Source of the DNA: Acanthornis magna
Taxonomy: Eukaryota; Chordata; Aves; Passeriformes; Acanthizidae
Reading direction: 5' to 3'
Length of the DNA stretch: 64,000 nucleotides
NCBI GenBank assembly: GCA_036785705.1
Contig: JAWUZG010000032.1
Location: forward strand, 12,046,001-12,110,000
Shown here piece after piece: positions 1 through 13,710 of this stretch. The position numbers and the translations under genes were made by a program. The notes beneath the pieces were generated by a model that was not told the origin of the DNA, made no database searches, and saw only the letters and a list, made by a program, of their open reading frames with translations. Position 1 is the first letter of the stretch, and every line of letters starts with the position of its first letter.

Positions 1-3000
1 CCTCACTGACAAGCTGTGCCTACATTAGGGTCCTGGTTTGGGCCTGGAATTCTCTTTTGGAGTCTTTCAGTTGGAGAGACCAGAAATGAATTTACTCCCT
101 TCTGAGAAAATTAGGTCAGAAGGTGCACTCCAGGAACTCACTTGCTCCAGGCCAACAGTTCACTGGCTGTCCATGGGACCAGAGCAGGGCTAGTTTATGG
201 TAAAACACCCGAAATGTGTATATTTGTCTATTGTTACCAAGTGTACGTCCTCAGAACTAATTGTTTTACCTTTAAATCTGCTTCTATTGGCACCTCTACC
301 TCTTGCTAATGGAAACAAAGCCTCAACAGCCCACAGGTTTTTTTAATTTTTGTGCTATCTTTGCTTGACTTGTTGTAACTAAAATGGCTAGAGGCAAAAT
401 ACTCAGTTTGATAAATTTAGCTGCTGTTAACATAAGCAGTTACCGCTTCTCTTTATATGTTGCTGATGTAAAAGGGAATTTTTAGGCTACTGATGATGTG
501 AATGCCCATAATTGTAGTTCTAAGAGTGTGTAGGTGTAGGACTTGTAAAAGGGGTTATGTTAATGTGGAAAATAGGTTTCAAAGAAAAGTGAGGAAAGCA
601 TTAATCCGTCCTTCTGCCCGCAATCAAGAATGAATGTTCGCAAACCATTCCTGGTCAGTATTTGTGGAACCTAGAAAGACTTAGAGTTTCTTGTTCTATA
701 ATTGTAACACAGTATGCAAAATGTTATAATTTTTTCCTAATAAAGAATTTAATTTCCACAGAAGGACAGAAGTTAAAAGATACATAAGCAGAGTTATATA
801 AAACCTTTTTCAACATTTCCTTATAATAAGTGGAAATTGGAAACTTGTCTGAATAGGATTCCTTAATGGATATTCAGATTTTCAAAATTTTACTTTGCAT
901 GTTTAAATTTTTTTTGAAAATTCCAGTCAAAGTGATAGTCTTTTTTGTTTCAATCATTTCCTTTCATCATTCTCTCTCCTTTGCTCCTCACTAACAGTAG
1001 TACCATGAGAGGAAAGACAATTTTTTTTTGCTTGTGCTGTAATCTGAGATTATGTCTTTTAAATTATCTAGTCTTCACAGATTTTTGAAAAGTTGTGGGG
1101 GTTTTTTGTTTCTTTGGGTTTTTTGTCATGGGCAACCTTTTTCAATCTCTGTAAAAACTGAAATTGGTGAATACTTGGTAGAGAATTTTTAAATTTCCAT
1201 AGCTAAAATGGCCAAAGAAATTCAAATGCCATTTTCCTCCAAACTGTTTTTTTCAGACAGATCCCAAAATAATGCTCAAGCTACACCTGTACCATCCCTA
1301 TAGAATAATTGAACATGGTTCTCATAGCTCAGAAACAACCACGCTGAATAACTATTGCTGCTACAAATTACCTGAGTGTGCTCGAGTTCAGGACTACAGA
1401 AGCTTCAGAAGATTTCTGTTAATGGATTTCTGGTGAGCCTGGTCTCTTGAAGAAGGACAAGTAATCTGTTCTTGCTGTCAGGAGTAGAGTGAAAGCAGGA
1501 GGGGGAAATGGAATAAATTCAAAGCGTGTGAGACAGAGACTGGGTGAGAGTCAGAGAACTGGAGAAGGAACTGGTGAAAGCATTTGTGACGAGTTCAGAC
1601 AAGAAAACAAAATATTGAATTTTGCTGTGAAAGTTTGGTGGGAAACAACAGATACCCTGTTATTTGGATTGGAATCAGGGGAATAAATGGGAAACTGGAA
1701 TTCGACTGTTCGAAAGCAGAACAATGAGAACAGGAATTAGGACTGAAGAGTTAAAGAACGAACTAGGCTGGTCATCAGTAAGGTCTTTTACTGAACATAA
1801 GTAGGTCTTTTTACAGAACAGTTAGCCATCTCTTGAGTGAGGCAGAATCCCAGGCCTGGGAATGGTGTGAGAAAAACTATGATTTGATCATCTGCCTCAG
1901 ATTCAGCCACACATAGCTAATGCCATTGACCTTTTTCACAGATGTGTTTTGGGAAGATGGCCCATGAAGACTTCAGAAATTCTATTGAATTCCTCTGTAG
2001 GAAGAACTGTGGGAGAGTAGTCATAATCACATACTACCTATGCAAGGTATTTTAAGTGGGCAGAAAACAGGCAAGCCCCTTAACTGAGACTAGTCCATTC
2101 TGCACATCAAATCGGATTGAAGGAATGATGTGTGCCTCATTTTTTTTTCCATCTCGGTGCTCTCAATCCAACAAATCTGGACACGATAACATAAAGAGGA
2201 TGGCAGCGGTGAATCACCAGCTGGCACATTACCTACCAGGTACAACTCATATCCCCATGCTCCATCTGTGGGCAGCACGCAGACTGACCAGATCCATTAC
2301 ACTCAGGGGAGCCTGATGTGAAGTCACAGCACAAGAGCAAGATCCCAGGTGGTGCTGAGAGGTGTAGAGCTGCAGTGGGAGAGAATGGGGTGTGAGCCCT
2401 TTGTGTACTTGTTACTCTGTGAGATTTGATTGGTTTGCACTCAGAGTACGATTATGCAACAAAACGTTGTGGTAGTTTATATATTTCTGGAGGGGAGCAG
2501 AGGTGAATGGTACCTGTACAGACAGCTCTGTCATCTCCTCAGTCTGAATTCCAGCATCTGAATGGCAGCTTTAATAACGCTCTTTTAACATAGACTCTTC
2601 TATGTATCATTAATTTGTAATTTTGAAGTCTAGCTGTAATTTGAGATATGTATTTATTTAGTTTGCTTCAAGAAGATGGAAACCTGCTTCCAATTAAGCT
2701 GGTGTCTTTTGAGTTCTTCATTCAGTGAGTGTAATTTGCCTAATTCTTTGTTTCTCTCTCTGCACCTATTCCAATACATTGTTATCTTTCTAGATATATG
2801 TGATATATGTGAGAATTAATCCTGTAGGAATTATTCCCCCCTTTTCCCCAAACCTTCTCTCTTCCACTGCAGGCCCTGACAATATAGATAGCCAAAATAG
2901 CATATTCATCTTTGCAAAAGTAGATCAAAGGCTTGCAAGCAACACAGGTAGGAATAGCTGAGATTTCTTTCTTCTTCCTTATGTAACTTGCTCTCTTTCC

Positions 3001-6000
3001 TTAAGGTAGCATCCCTTGGGTGTAGAAAGGGAAGAAATAAGGAGATTGGGTTGCACTCAATCTCAAAAGAAGTGAAAACGCTCTTGAAATCAGAAACGTC
3101 TTTTTAAAGTCTGTGCACGTGAAGATCTTGAACAGCTGAAAATACCATAAACAATGATGAAGCAATAGGTTGCTTGTTCGAGCCATTCCCAAAGGCATTG
3201 CAGATGGGAAGCTCAGAGTTACAGGGAATGCTGAAGTTTGGGAGGGAAGTGTCTTAGTAGTGGTCCATGACAGAGTTCACTTAGGCCCTAATTAAGCCAG
3301 TGCTATCAGGGACACCAGCTATTCAAGGAAAATCTAATAATCTTTTGGTCCAATTAAATGAGATTTTTCGTTAATGTTCCTCATCTCTTTGGATGCCTAT
3401 GCTGAAGAGTTTGTATCCTGTCCGATGCTGCACACTAAAGTGCTTGGGAGACTAAGTGCACATCCTCTAAACTGTCTTTATTAAACTTTGAGGGACATTT
3501 TAAATTTGTTGTCTTTGAACACAGAGATTTTTAATAAAAGCTTTGGAAAAGAGATGTTCACATCTAGTGTTTCAGTCAAGATGTCATGTAATGTTTTTTT
3601 TAAAGACATCATGGTTTTAGCTAACTTCCTTCCTTGGTATCTGATCATAGCCCAAAGAACAGAATCAGCATCAAAAAACATGTGGCCATTTGAATTTCAT
3701 AGCCTTGAGAGACAGGATAAGTATTTTACAGTATTTTTTTTTCTTTAGTACACCTCCTAGAGCCTTAGAAATAAATTCCCACTGAAGTGATATACAGTAG
3801 CTGGTATAAAGAGGTTAGTTTTCTGGCAAATATGCCATTTTTACCTTTGTAAAAGTTCCTGCAGCTCATTGGCCAGGAGCCAGCACTGAGTCCAGGAATC
3901 TCATCTTAGAACAACATTCTTAGAACATGAGTTGTCACCTTTCATTCATGCTCTGTCTTTCAAGCAGTGGCGGTGGCTTTGGGAGAGCAGGGCATAATTT
4001 GAACTTTGGCTAGGGAGATAGGGTAGAACCTGCTTTTATCATGAGACTCCTGACTTTGCACCTTCAAGCACCCATTCTTATGCTGTCCCATGATGCTGTT
4101 TCAAACCCAAGAGCTGATCCTCTCAGTGTTTCTTTTTGAGTTTATAATCTGACCTGCTCCAGTGGGCTTCCATGACCAGTTCCTGAAAACACTTCTGCAG
4201 AGCTCTGTGTGGATACTGTACAAGGCCTTTCTGTAGAGGCTTCTGTAGGGTTTTGCTTCTTTGAAGGTTCAAGTTTATTCATGTACTATGTCCCTTGAAG
4301 TATTTGAGGCAGAGGTGGTGAACTGTGACTCCGATTCCTGTGCATTCTTGGAATATGGAATGTAACTTTGCCATTTAAATATTGAAAGTCTAATTTTGCC
4401 TCTAAATTTCCTCTTCACAAATTTTCCATCATATTCTCTATTTTTGTGAACAAAAAGGTGTGCTTTAGATAGTAATGGATTGAGATATAAATATATGATT
4501 CTATATAGAAAATAGTATCTCAAGAGCTACAACATCTGATCAGCTGGCAGCTGCCACAGTCTGGCTGCTGCTTTGGAAGTGCTGTGGGCTTGCCAGCTGG
4601 CTGACTTGCTAGGGTCTTGATGAGTTGCTGTGGGTTTTTGGGCACTCTTGAATGATTCCTGAAAATAATTTCAGCAGATCCTGCTTCCATTTTGGTTTTC
4701 TAATACTTGCTTCAGTTCTTTGGGAAGCATTCTTTATTAAAAAGTGTGTGAATATCTTACGTGTTCCACCTAACATGGTACTAATGCAAAAATATTTACT
4801 TTTAAGTCATAGCCACCTAGAAAACAGTGTCATGGGGTTAAACCTCTACTTTTTGAGACCATCAGCTGCAACCATGTCACTGTGTCTGCCTTGTGCCACT
4901 TTGCCATACAGGGAGGCTTGGGGCTATTTCAGGGATTTCACTCTCTTGGGTTATTCTGCCTTCACAGGCCTGCTTTTGCAGTTTGAAAATACTTTGACAT
5001 CTGAGGTTTATCACGGGATTGAATTAGGGTTCACTTTGATAGTTAAAATATTGTCTGCTAATTTATGCTGGTCAAAATAGCAGCTCTTTCAACACTTCAC
5101 CAGAAAAATAGAAGTGATTATTTTGGTAGCCTGTATGGTTATACAATTGATCTGGAGATGCACTGCAATCTCTTCCTAGTTTGGTATGTAGACCAAGATG
5201 TGGGAATTTTTCTTGTTTGTTTTTGTTTTGTTTGATATGGGTCTACTAGGAAAAACAAGCAAGAAAAAATTATAGCAGAACATAAGACAGACATCTGCAC
5301 ACCCTTACAAGTTTTTTCAAGTGCAAAATTTAACTAAAACCCAGTAATATTTTCAGCTATCTGAGCCAGTACTGAGCCAACTTGCTATTTGAAGACAGTG
5401 AAACAGATGTTTCTTTACAAGTGTTTTTCTCCAACTGTCAAAATAATTACATGTTTTCAGAAATATCTGGGTGGCCTTTTGATCCATGATATAAATAGTT
5501 TAGGGTTATTTTATTTAACTAAGATACTAAAAATTATTTTAATGAATTTCTTTTCCGTATATCCTATTAATTGTAAATATTTATGTGTTCAAAAAAATGG
5601 GAGAAGAGAGACACTTAATTCATCCTGAAATAATAAAAAACCTAACTTCTTTGCTTTGTTGAAAAACACAAAGATTTCCATTTCTGATTCAAATATATTG
5701 TTTTTCCACCTCATTTTTTATTATCATTAAAATTAAAAGTAATTCACTTGAATAGAGAGAATCGTAGATTGCCAAGTTTGTATGGAAAATTAATTTCTCA
5801 ATAGGAAAAACAGATAGCACAGCAGACAGCCCAGAATATGCCTGATTTCAGAATTGGAAGGAAGAAAAATATGGAGATGAAGCTTGAAAAGAACCATGCT
5901 GCTTCCTACATTGAAATTTACGCTGTCCTTAGGATGGCCTGGGCAAAAAAAGTTTTCCCAGTGCATCCATCTATAGTAATAATTGGAAATTTAATAAAAT

Positions 6001-6618
6001 TCATTTGCAGCTCAGAAAGTTCCTTTATAACCACATTAACCAAAACTCTCCACCATAGTTACAAATAATGAGTGATTATTCAATTTCTAATTCTTATTCT
6101 GAAGGATTAATAGCCCCAAAACACATTAAATATAAATGACTTAACCTGTTTAATACTGGAAATTTAATGAATTATTTATGAAAGTAATTTCATCTAGACT
6201 GTGCTAAGTAGCAGGATTGTGTTTTGCTTTTTGTTTGTTTACCTCTTTTTTCTTGTCTTTTCATAGAATAGCTTATGTAAAGTAATTCTAGAGGAAGTTT
6301 TAAAAGCAGTCTTGACTTTGTGCTGCCATGCACTGATGAACATAATGGATGTGGGTATAAATACAGGGATTTTGACTTTTAATATAGTGGGAAAAGACGG
6401 ACAAAGACACATGTAATCTCAGGCACATTTGATGTCATAATTATTCTTCTGGACATGAATTTAAGGTCTGGATGGTCTTGGTTCTCAAAATTTTATCCTA
6501 GAACTCATATCAGAATTGAATAAATATGATGAAGACCTCATGAGATATAATTTTATTTATACATTTGATATTTATTTGAAATGTATGCTAATAAATGAAT
6601 AATTTTGTCTTTTAAAAT
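1..6618. other. Unique AT-rich DNA, no gene recognised
   Basis: I see no repeat family, RNA gene or exon that I can defend here. Open frames are 60-142 codons, with no recognisable domain and no flanking splice-site pattern. The longest, 4652-5080 on the plus strand, has a hydrophobic, Leu/Phe-rich composition typical of chance frames in AT-rich DNA. The start of the block (about 30-60) faintly resembles the beginning of avian ERV LTRs, but the likeness stops after about 30 bases, so it is not called. Confidence 0.55.
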
Positions 6619-6645
6619 TTTAACTGAACTCAGAGTTCAGTTAAA
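6619..6645. repeat. 27-bp near-perfect palindrome
   Basis: Two 13-base arms, TTTAACTGAACTC and its exact reverse complement, are separated by a single A at 6632. The centre reads TGAACT-CAG-AGTTCA, two nuclear-receptor-like half-sites (AGTTCA) in everted order with a 3-base spacer. The symmetry is directly visible; receptor binding or cruciform formation is inference. No coding frame or repeat family accounts for it. Confidence 0.8.
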
Positions 6646-8821
6646 GTTGCCTATTCTTCCTAGGTGACATGGCTAAATAAGTTCCTCTAATTCTGTGTGT
6701 TGTGCTTTTGTAGCACTACCAAGTTAGTCAAACCAGATTTACAGTTATTTGTTGCAGAATGAAGAGTAGAGTGTTGTTTCACCTTGAAAGCTTCTGTTTC
6801 TTTTCAGTTCTTCTGAAAAGAACCTTCTTTACTGAAACAACCCCATCTTGCTGAGTGTTCCACGTGGCAAGTAAACAGGGAGCCTAAAGTGCCCCCTATT
6901 TTTGCAAAACAAGACTAATGTCAAATCACATTTTTTAATCACGCTTGATTATTGCACCTCTCCTATGCTGACTGTAGTTTCAAAGGGTGCTTATCAATAT
7001 CAAGTCTGGTTAAATCAAATATTAAAACAAAGCATGGGTGTGTTGATACTCGTTTTAGAATTTGTAGCTAGAGTTCCTTGTGTAAGAATGAACAAAAGAC
7101 AAAAGAAAATTACGAACTGAATGCAAGAATTAAAAGGAAGATATCCAACCAAGGCCCACTACATGCAGAACATGGGCAGTAACACAACTATACAGAGTGT
7201 ATATACAGTGCTATACAGGAGAAAAAGTGAAGAATAATAGTAGAAATTATGTAAGGTTGCTTTGAGTTTTTACATGAGATATTTAGTGGATGATATTCTT
7301 TGTAGGAAAAGACTCCTTGGCTTGCTGGAAACATCAGTACTTGAAAGCATTGTACAATAATTGAATATTGAGAAAAAGTAATTTCTGAAGCAATCTGAGG
7401 CTGTAGATTCTGCTAGCTGAACTCACTGTCCAGAACTGAAGTGAGATTTCTCAGTCCTGAAACATTCATCTGCACCAGGAGTGAAAGGACACTTTGTAGC
7501 TGGGGACAGCAGCAATGGTAAAAATAAATTAGTGACATGTAATTTCTATCCACGGTTCAGTGTTTTGGAGATATCAAATTATTATAAGCTGCAGGGCTTT
7601 TGTCAATGAACTGTAATAAATTCTTACTTATTGGCAGTGAACACAGATATGTGCTAAGACTCTATTGGCCCAGACCTGCATAAAGCTAAGGAAAAAGGCA
7701 GTCCTTGTCCCCAAAAGTATATGGTTTAACTATTTGGGTAAAATAAGGAGTGGTATCAAAAATGGAGATTATTGTACAGTAAGAAAAAACTGCTCACCAA
7801 GAAAGGAAATTTTTTACAAAGCATTAGCAGCCTAAATGTTCTCAAGTTTTTGTAAGCATCCCAGACATGCAGGTGCAATTTGAAAGAAGGCAGTAGAGTG
7901 GCTGGTGAGAGCTACCACCCTGTACAGGGAAGACTTTACAAGAACAATGTTGGAAAATCAAACTGTGCATAGTAGTGGAAGATTTTATCGTTGGATGGTC
8001 AAAGCAGACATATTTTTTAGAGCATTATGAGAGACAGTTTAATTAGAAACAGTCTGCTGGAACTCACTCTGCCTGAGAGTGCCTTACGCCATGTGCTTTA
8101 GGTCTTGCTGTTATCTGTGGCTGTCTTTGGTGAAACCCAATGCTCAGTTTTGTGCCTATTACAACGTCTTCAGGAACTAATCTTTGAATACTGAATATGA
8201 CAGATAGGTTCTGAGTAGACTGTGAAGAACTCTGAAATTCAATCAGATACTGTTCTAGATGACATCCACTTGAAGAATGTAAGGGAAAATAAATATGTTT
8301 TTCCTGGGGATACCCTTCCTTAAGAAAAACAAAAAAAAAAACTATGTAATTTGAGGAATACTCCTAGTTTCACGAATCTTAAAATCAAAGGTGACCGTCA
8401 TGTTCATTTAGTGACAGTCCCTAAGCTGTGCATTATTTCTGTGTAAGATATGGTATATGCTGAAAAAAAGGTATTACTAAGAAATACAAAAATGCTTGGA
8501 TACACCTCTGTCCTAGTATTTTCCCAGTGATTCTTTAGGCTCACAGCTGAAATGTAAACCTGAGCCTGAATTTCATCTTCCTTTGTTTTCTGGTTACTGA
8601 ATCTCACTACAATTTTAAAAATTGTTATCATAACAAGCTAAAAGCCATGAATCTTTTACTTACATGTATTTGCAGAATCTGAACAAGTACTATTTTAATC
8701 TTCTAATTAATAAACTAATTGGAGCTTATTAACACTTCCACAGATGGATTTTTCAGGTTACAAGTTATTTTGAAAATATTTTTAATTCTTTTTAACTTGT
8801 GACTCAGTAATTTTTAAATTG
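6646..8821. other. Unique AT-rich DNA, no gene recognised
   Basis: There is no recognisable repeat, RNA gene or exon. A minus-strand frame at 8404-8631 (75 codons) has a slightly protein-like composition, but it has no acceptor or donor of quality at its ends and matches no family I know. Short A-runs near 8328-8340 are the only low-complexity sequence. Confidence 0.55.
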
Positions 8822-9052
8822 TGTCCTGCACAGCATGACATAATATTCTAGTAATGGTCTCACTAATATTCTTTACAGAGATAAATACCAGCTCTTCAGT
8901 AATCTTAGTATTTGCTGGCTTCAGCATCCAGGAATCCCAGTAATTTTCTTATCTGTAGCACTGTGCTGAATGTTCATGATTAATTAGCTCATTTGCTATG
9001 ACCCTAACATCTTTCTCAGTGTGCATGTGTTTCAGAATATGGTCTACATTTT
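8822..9052 (-). mobile_element. Ancient L3/CR1-like LINE remnant
   Basis: Read on the plus strand this is the reverse complement of a CR1/L3-type LINE. The diagnostic stretches are a 'tattctagtaatggtctcac' block (about 8843-8862), a 'gcactgtgctgaatgttcat' block (about 8959-8978) and a 'gctatgaccctaac' plus 'atctttctcag' block (8995-9020). These follow the order of the corresponding L3/CR1 consensus as I remember it. Divergence is high, so the insertion should be old and shared widely among sauropsids. It carries no usable coding capacity. A younger CR1 3' end abuts it on the right in the same orientation. Confidence 0.6.
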
Positions 9053-9152
9053 CACAGAATTATAGGATAGTTTCAATTAGAAATAACTTCAAAGAAGTAT
9101 TTCAAACCCCCTTCCATGACAGGGATGTCTTCTACTAGACTGGGTTGCTCTT
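9053..9152 (-). mobile_element. CR1 LINE 3' end, minus strand
   Basis: The left edge 'cacagaattataggatagtt' is a decayed form of the reverse-complemented CR1 3' terminus. It is followed by 'acccccttccatgacaggga' and 'actagactgggttgctc', which match the CR1 3' UTR in order. Only about 100 bp remain, a typical severe 5' truncation. It is non-coding and appears less diverged than the L3-like sequence to its left. Confidence 0.75.
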
Positions 9153-12100
9153 AGATCCCATTTTGCTCTTAGATTTTGTTTTTGTCTCTGCAAATTTCAT
9201 AGTTTTCAAAACAAATGCATGTGAAGCAATCAGCTTACTGTGCATAACATCTCTATCCACTGTAACTTGGCACTCTACTGATTTTCATGTTATTACAGAC
9301 TGCATATTTATAGCATTTACCATTTGTTCATCTATTAGATATCTTCTCTGTTGTTTACAGCAGTAAGGGAGAATTTGTAGACATTAATTGAGATATTAAT
9401 GAAGTGCAGACAAAACCAGATGGATTAAAGTTGTGTGGCTGAGGCAGCTGGTGATTTCTATTGTTTGTTCTGTAGCAGATCTTGCTGCAACAAATGCACA
9501 GCGAATTGAGGCAAACATGAACCAGCTCCTGAGCTGAAGCATTTACAGTCAAGCATAGTAAGGTAACTGAAAATGAGTATCAGGGTACATGACAGTGCTG
9601 CAGTGGGTTTGGTGCTATTCTACCTTCCTGTCTAGCAGCAGCAATCAAGGAACATAGATGGGGGAATATCTTGTGGCAGTAGCATCTTTAACCACTAAGT
9701 GAATACACCAACCTTCACTAGTCAAAACTGCAAAATACATAGTAACCACATTTTAGGAATAACATAATCTAAGGTGCATCCTTTGCTACAAATGCTCCTT
9801 TTATCTGGAAAGTTTGCAGGAGGGTAATAGTGCTTCATATGTTTTTTTCTGGATTTTGCTGTTGAGTTGTGCTGCAGAAAGAAAACTCTTTCTGGGAGGA
9901 GATAGCTGGTATGCAGTGATAGAATGGGAGCTAAGGGCATGGGATTGTGTTTGAGCTCTGTGGATGAAAATAATGTGTTACTGTCAGTGCACCTGGCTTT
10001 GAATGCTCTCTGCATACAAAAAGACTTTTTTCTGTTTCATTTGAGGCAAAGAGTGTGCGTGTCTGAAAAATAATGTGTTATCTACCAGGTGCAAATATAG
10101 GATTTTGCTGCTTGAATGTGTTGTCATTCAGGTGCTAATGGAGTGGGCCTCAAGGTTTGTTCATTAAAGACTGGTTAATTGTTAGGATGTAACATGGAGG
10201 TGCACAAGAAAATCATGGCTTTGGAAGGATGGCCAGAAATGTTACCTGATCATGTGTGACTGTATACAAATGCCTCTCACAGCCCATGTGACCTATAGGC
10301 TGCATTTTTTGATCCTTTGTGCACCAGCATTTGGAATACAAAATAGTGATCTTCAAAATAAGAAAATGAATGTTTTTCACCCACAAATAATGTTTTGAAA
10401 CTATGCGGCTCGATAGGGGCCAATTTAGAACCCTGGAGACCAACTGTGGTGATAACTGATTGCAAATATATAGATAATAATATTAGGATTAGAATAAATG
10501 TGTAATATAAAACTGGATGTCTTCAGCAAATTCATATTAAATTATTCATATAGTCATGTATGTTATAATTTCATGACATGATAAAGATAACCCTTTAAAA
10601 AACAACAACTGAATAATATCTAACATTATTATACTTTAGAGGACATTATTTAATTTGCAAAACATTTTAAAGTTTCTTTTTAATGCAACACCTATCTGAT
10701 GTAACACTGATGTGGTAGTTTGTTTACAGCTGTTTTTAAAAGATCTGAGTTTAAACCAGAATATTTTTGTTTACACTGCTAAATAAATTATTACCATCTT
10801 GTCTGGGGATTATTGGTAAACAGGCTAAGTTTTTTTTTATCCCATTTGGTTTTCAGTAATAAAATATAAACAATTAAAGAAGTTATTTATGAAAAAGTAA
10901 TAGCAATAATAAAAGGCTAAATAAAAGAAGACGCTAAGGAAATGTTTTGTTGGTTTGTTGGGTTTTTTTATGAGACATTCTAGCAGTGTACAGACTTCCA
11001 CGGGTCTTCTAACTCTTACTGATGTGTTGCATCAACTTTCATGAAAAATCTCTTCACCAAACTGTTATCTGCTATACCCACTACTTGCTTTACCCAATGA
11101 TACATTTTTTTCCCCTGGGTATTAAAATGGATAAGGTAGAATGCTGGCATATATACATCCTTCCCAGAGGAAAAACCTTCACATTCCTTCATTTAGGAAT
11201 CAGCTTTTAAAACTCATTCAATCTGTAAATGACCTATCTCAAACTAAATGGAAAACAATACCCTTCATGTTGTACTACCACACTTGAGTTTTCAAGAATA
11301 AATTGATCTTGTGCTTTTTCATGTAGTACTTTATTCTCCTACTTACAACCCCATTTGCCAGATATTTTCATGCTGATTCTTGCATGATCTCAGTGGCTCA
11401 GTAGTGGAAAGAGCTAAGCTGATAGCTTTTCCCCTGGTGAGTGTTTGTCATGTGGTACCCTTTGTTTAAAAGCACTGCAGTCGTGGTGACAGATACACAT
11501 TTTCATACTGAAGGAGTACAAGGCTTTGACCCACCATCCTCCTTACGTAGGAAAGTTGACTGTGCTCAGCAAGAGGAGAGGAGCATGAAGGTCGTGAAGC
11601 TGTGATGTGCCACGCAATGTAAAACTGTTTCGTACTGGGTTTATGAATAGTTCATATGGCGTTGGCTGTGAAGTGAAATTATTGAACATGGTATTGCATT
11701 TTCTTTTATGAAATGTGTTAGCCTGTCCTAATAATAGCATATTGGAGAGAGAAGAGAAACAACAATATGTGAGAGGGCAAATAACAGAAGGTGGCATATT
11801 TCCAAACTAATTTGTGAGTCTGCAGGTTGAGAAAGCTAACTAGTTGAAAACTCTCTGTAGAAGAAGGAAAAGGGAAGTTTCACATACACCTTTACAGAGA
11901 CTTGATGCAGTTGGTAAGGATGGTAAGTGCTACAGGAGCTGGTAAGCCTCAAAGAATTAATAAAATGCATGTAGACTGCATATTCTTCGATTTTATTATT
12001 TTTTAAAATTAAAAGTTATGGTACTTAACATAATGTTTAGCTTTTAGAAGGCCTTTATGGAAATTTGTTGACTACTGTTCACATAGAAAAATGCCTCTTA

Positions 12101-13710
12101 AAGTGGTATGACAGCCTTGTGTTTTGCTGTCAGGATACTAACAGATTTCATTTGATTCTTGCATGGCATGATATTGGGAGTGTTGCCTTGTGCAGAACAC
12201 ACACAGACAAAAGTTGTTGGCCCATAAATAGCATCATTTCTGTAGCAGGGGCATATTTAAGTGAGCTGTGTTACTGCTTGTATTTCTTTCTGTTAAGAAA
12301 TGTTAAATATAAATATTTTTAAATATATGCATGGTAAATATCAATTGATGTTCTGCATCAGCAGGAACTCTGCACATAGACAGAAAACAAGCAAAACAAT
12401 TAAAATTACCTGAACAAACTTAAGCTTGAATTTTGACAGAAAGACATTACCTTTTTTTAGAGTTCCTGTGGTACAACAATAGGGCGTCAGGGAAGGAAAA
12501 TGGAGCTCTTAGAAAGAAACTGAAATTCAAGCTCTGTTCTTGCCAACAGAATGCATATTTTCCATGACTTTAGATGGCAGCTGCCCTAAGTATGTAGCCT
12601 CTATTTTCTGCTCTTACAGGTTGTAGCTGGCCTTTCTTTTCCCCAGCTGACTCCTGTCCACTCTCTTCACTGCCTTATTCCTAGCAGCACTTTTAGCAGT
12701 GTGAGTGGCATCTCTTCTGCTTCTCTTTTCCAAAACTGCCTCTTTTCCCAAGGCTCCTTGTGTTTTTAATCTTTACTGATCTTTTATGAGGCAAAAATGG
12801 GCATAGATGTATGGGAAGAGATGTTTTTTTGAGTACTTCAGAATTATAGGATTAAGCTTACTGTATTTTAAATTAATAATAGAAGATGGAGGAAAGTTTG
12901 AAGGCAGTTTCGAAGAGCCGGTCAACACGGTGTTGTTTTTTTTCTTTTTTTCCTCTTTTAGTTATGTTTTGCCATATCCTATCTTCTCTTTCAAATGCTG
13001 TGTTCACTCCCTTTTTAGTTTCCTGATTTCCTCCTGGCTTCTTTATAACTCCCAACCTTGTATCAAAAGCAACTTCTACTTTAGTGTTCCCATTGTTTCC
13101 TTACCTTAAGATCTTGGTTTCATTTTTCTGTCAACATGTTAATCACTGTGCTTTCTAGTCAGACAAATAGTTGTAGCCCACAACAGTATTGTCTTTTTTC
13201 CACAGGCAAGGCATTGACAGCAATGAAGGCCCTCAGTCTGGTTTGCACCTTTGAGCATAGCGGCAATGAAAGTTTTTTATCAGTACATATCCCACAGATT
13301 GTAGCACAGGCCTTGGTCTAGGATAGCGCTGTCTAGGTACTAGTGTAAGATAACTAATTATATTTAATAACAGTGCAAGAGGACACAGCACCTTCTCCTT
13401 GCTTTCTCCTTTGGACTGACAGAATGGAATGCATACACTTATTTACTGGGAGATATTGACCAATGATTTGTCTGCTACTTGACTTTACCAAAAAACTTCT
13501 GAATTTCTTGATTTGTAGAATTCATATTGTTTGAACTTAAATTTAATCACTTACATAAACTCAGATTTAGTAATACATTTTAGTGAGTTAATATGCCTTT
13601 TTAGTGTGTCCTTATGTTTTAAAAGTCAGAAACATTTGATCAGTATTTCCAATAATGAATATCCACTAAGATTGTGAGGTTTGCCTGGTTCTATTTCTCA
13701 TTATTCTACT
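9153..13710. other. Unique AT-rich DNA, no gene recognised
   Basis: No repeat family, tRNA or exon could be identified. The open frames inside, such as 9722-10015 minus and 12807-13109 plus, have no recognisable motifs. A pyrimidine-rich patch near 12930-12960 is low-complexity only. Several AT-rich blocks (around 10500-10900) contain homeodomain-type TAAT cores, which is expected by chance at this composition. Confidence 0.5.

Noticed and set aside
30..62. Resemblance to the start of an avian ERV LTR ('gtcctggtttgggcctgg')
   Set aside because: The similarity ends after about 30 bases and none of the later LTR landmarks follow.
4824..4846. 'gtgtcatggggttaaacc' as the start of an ERV LTR
   Set aside because: Only a short phrase matches and the downstream sequence does not follow any LTR order I know.
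4652..5080. 142-codon plus-strand frame as a gene
   Set aside because: Hydrophobic chance-like composition, no domain, no splice or promoter context.
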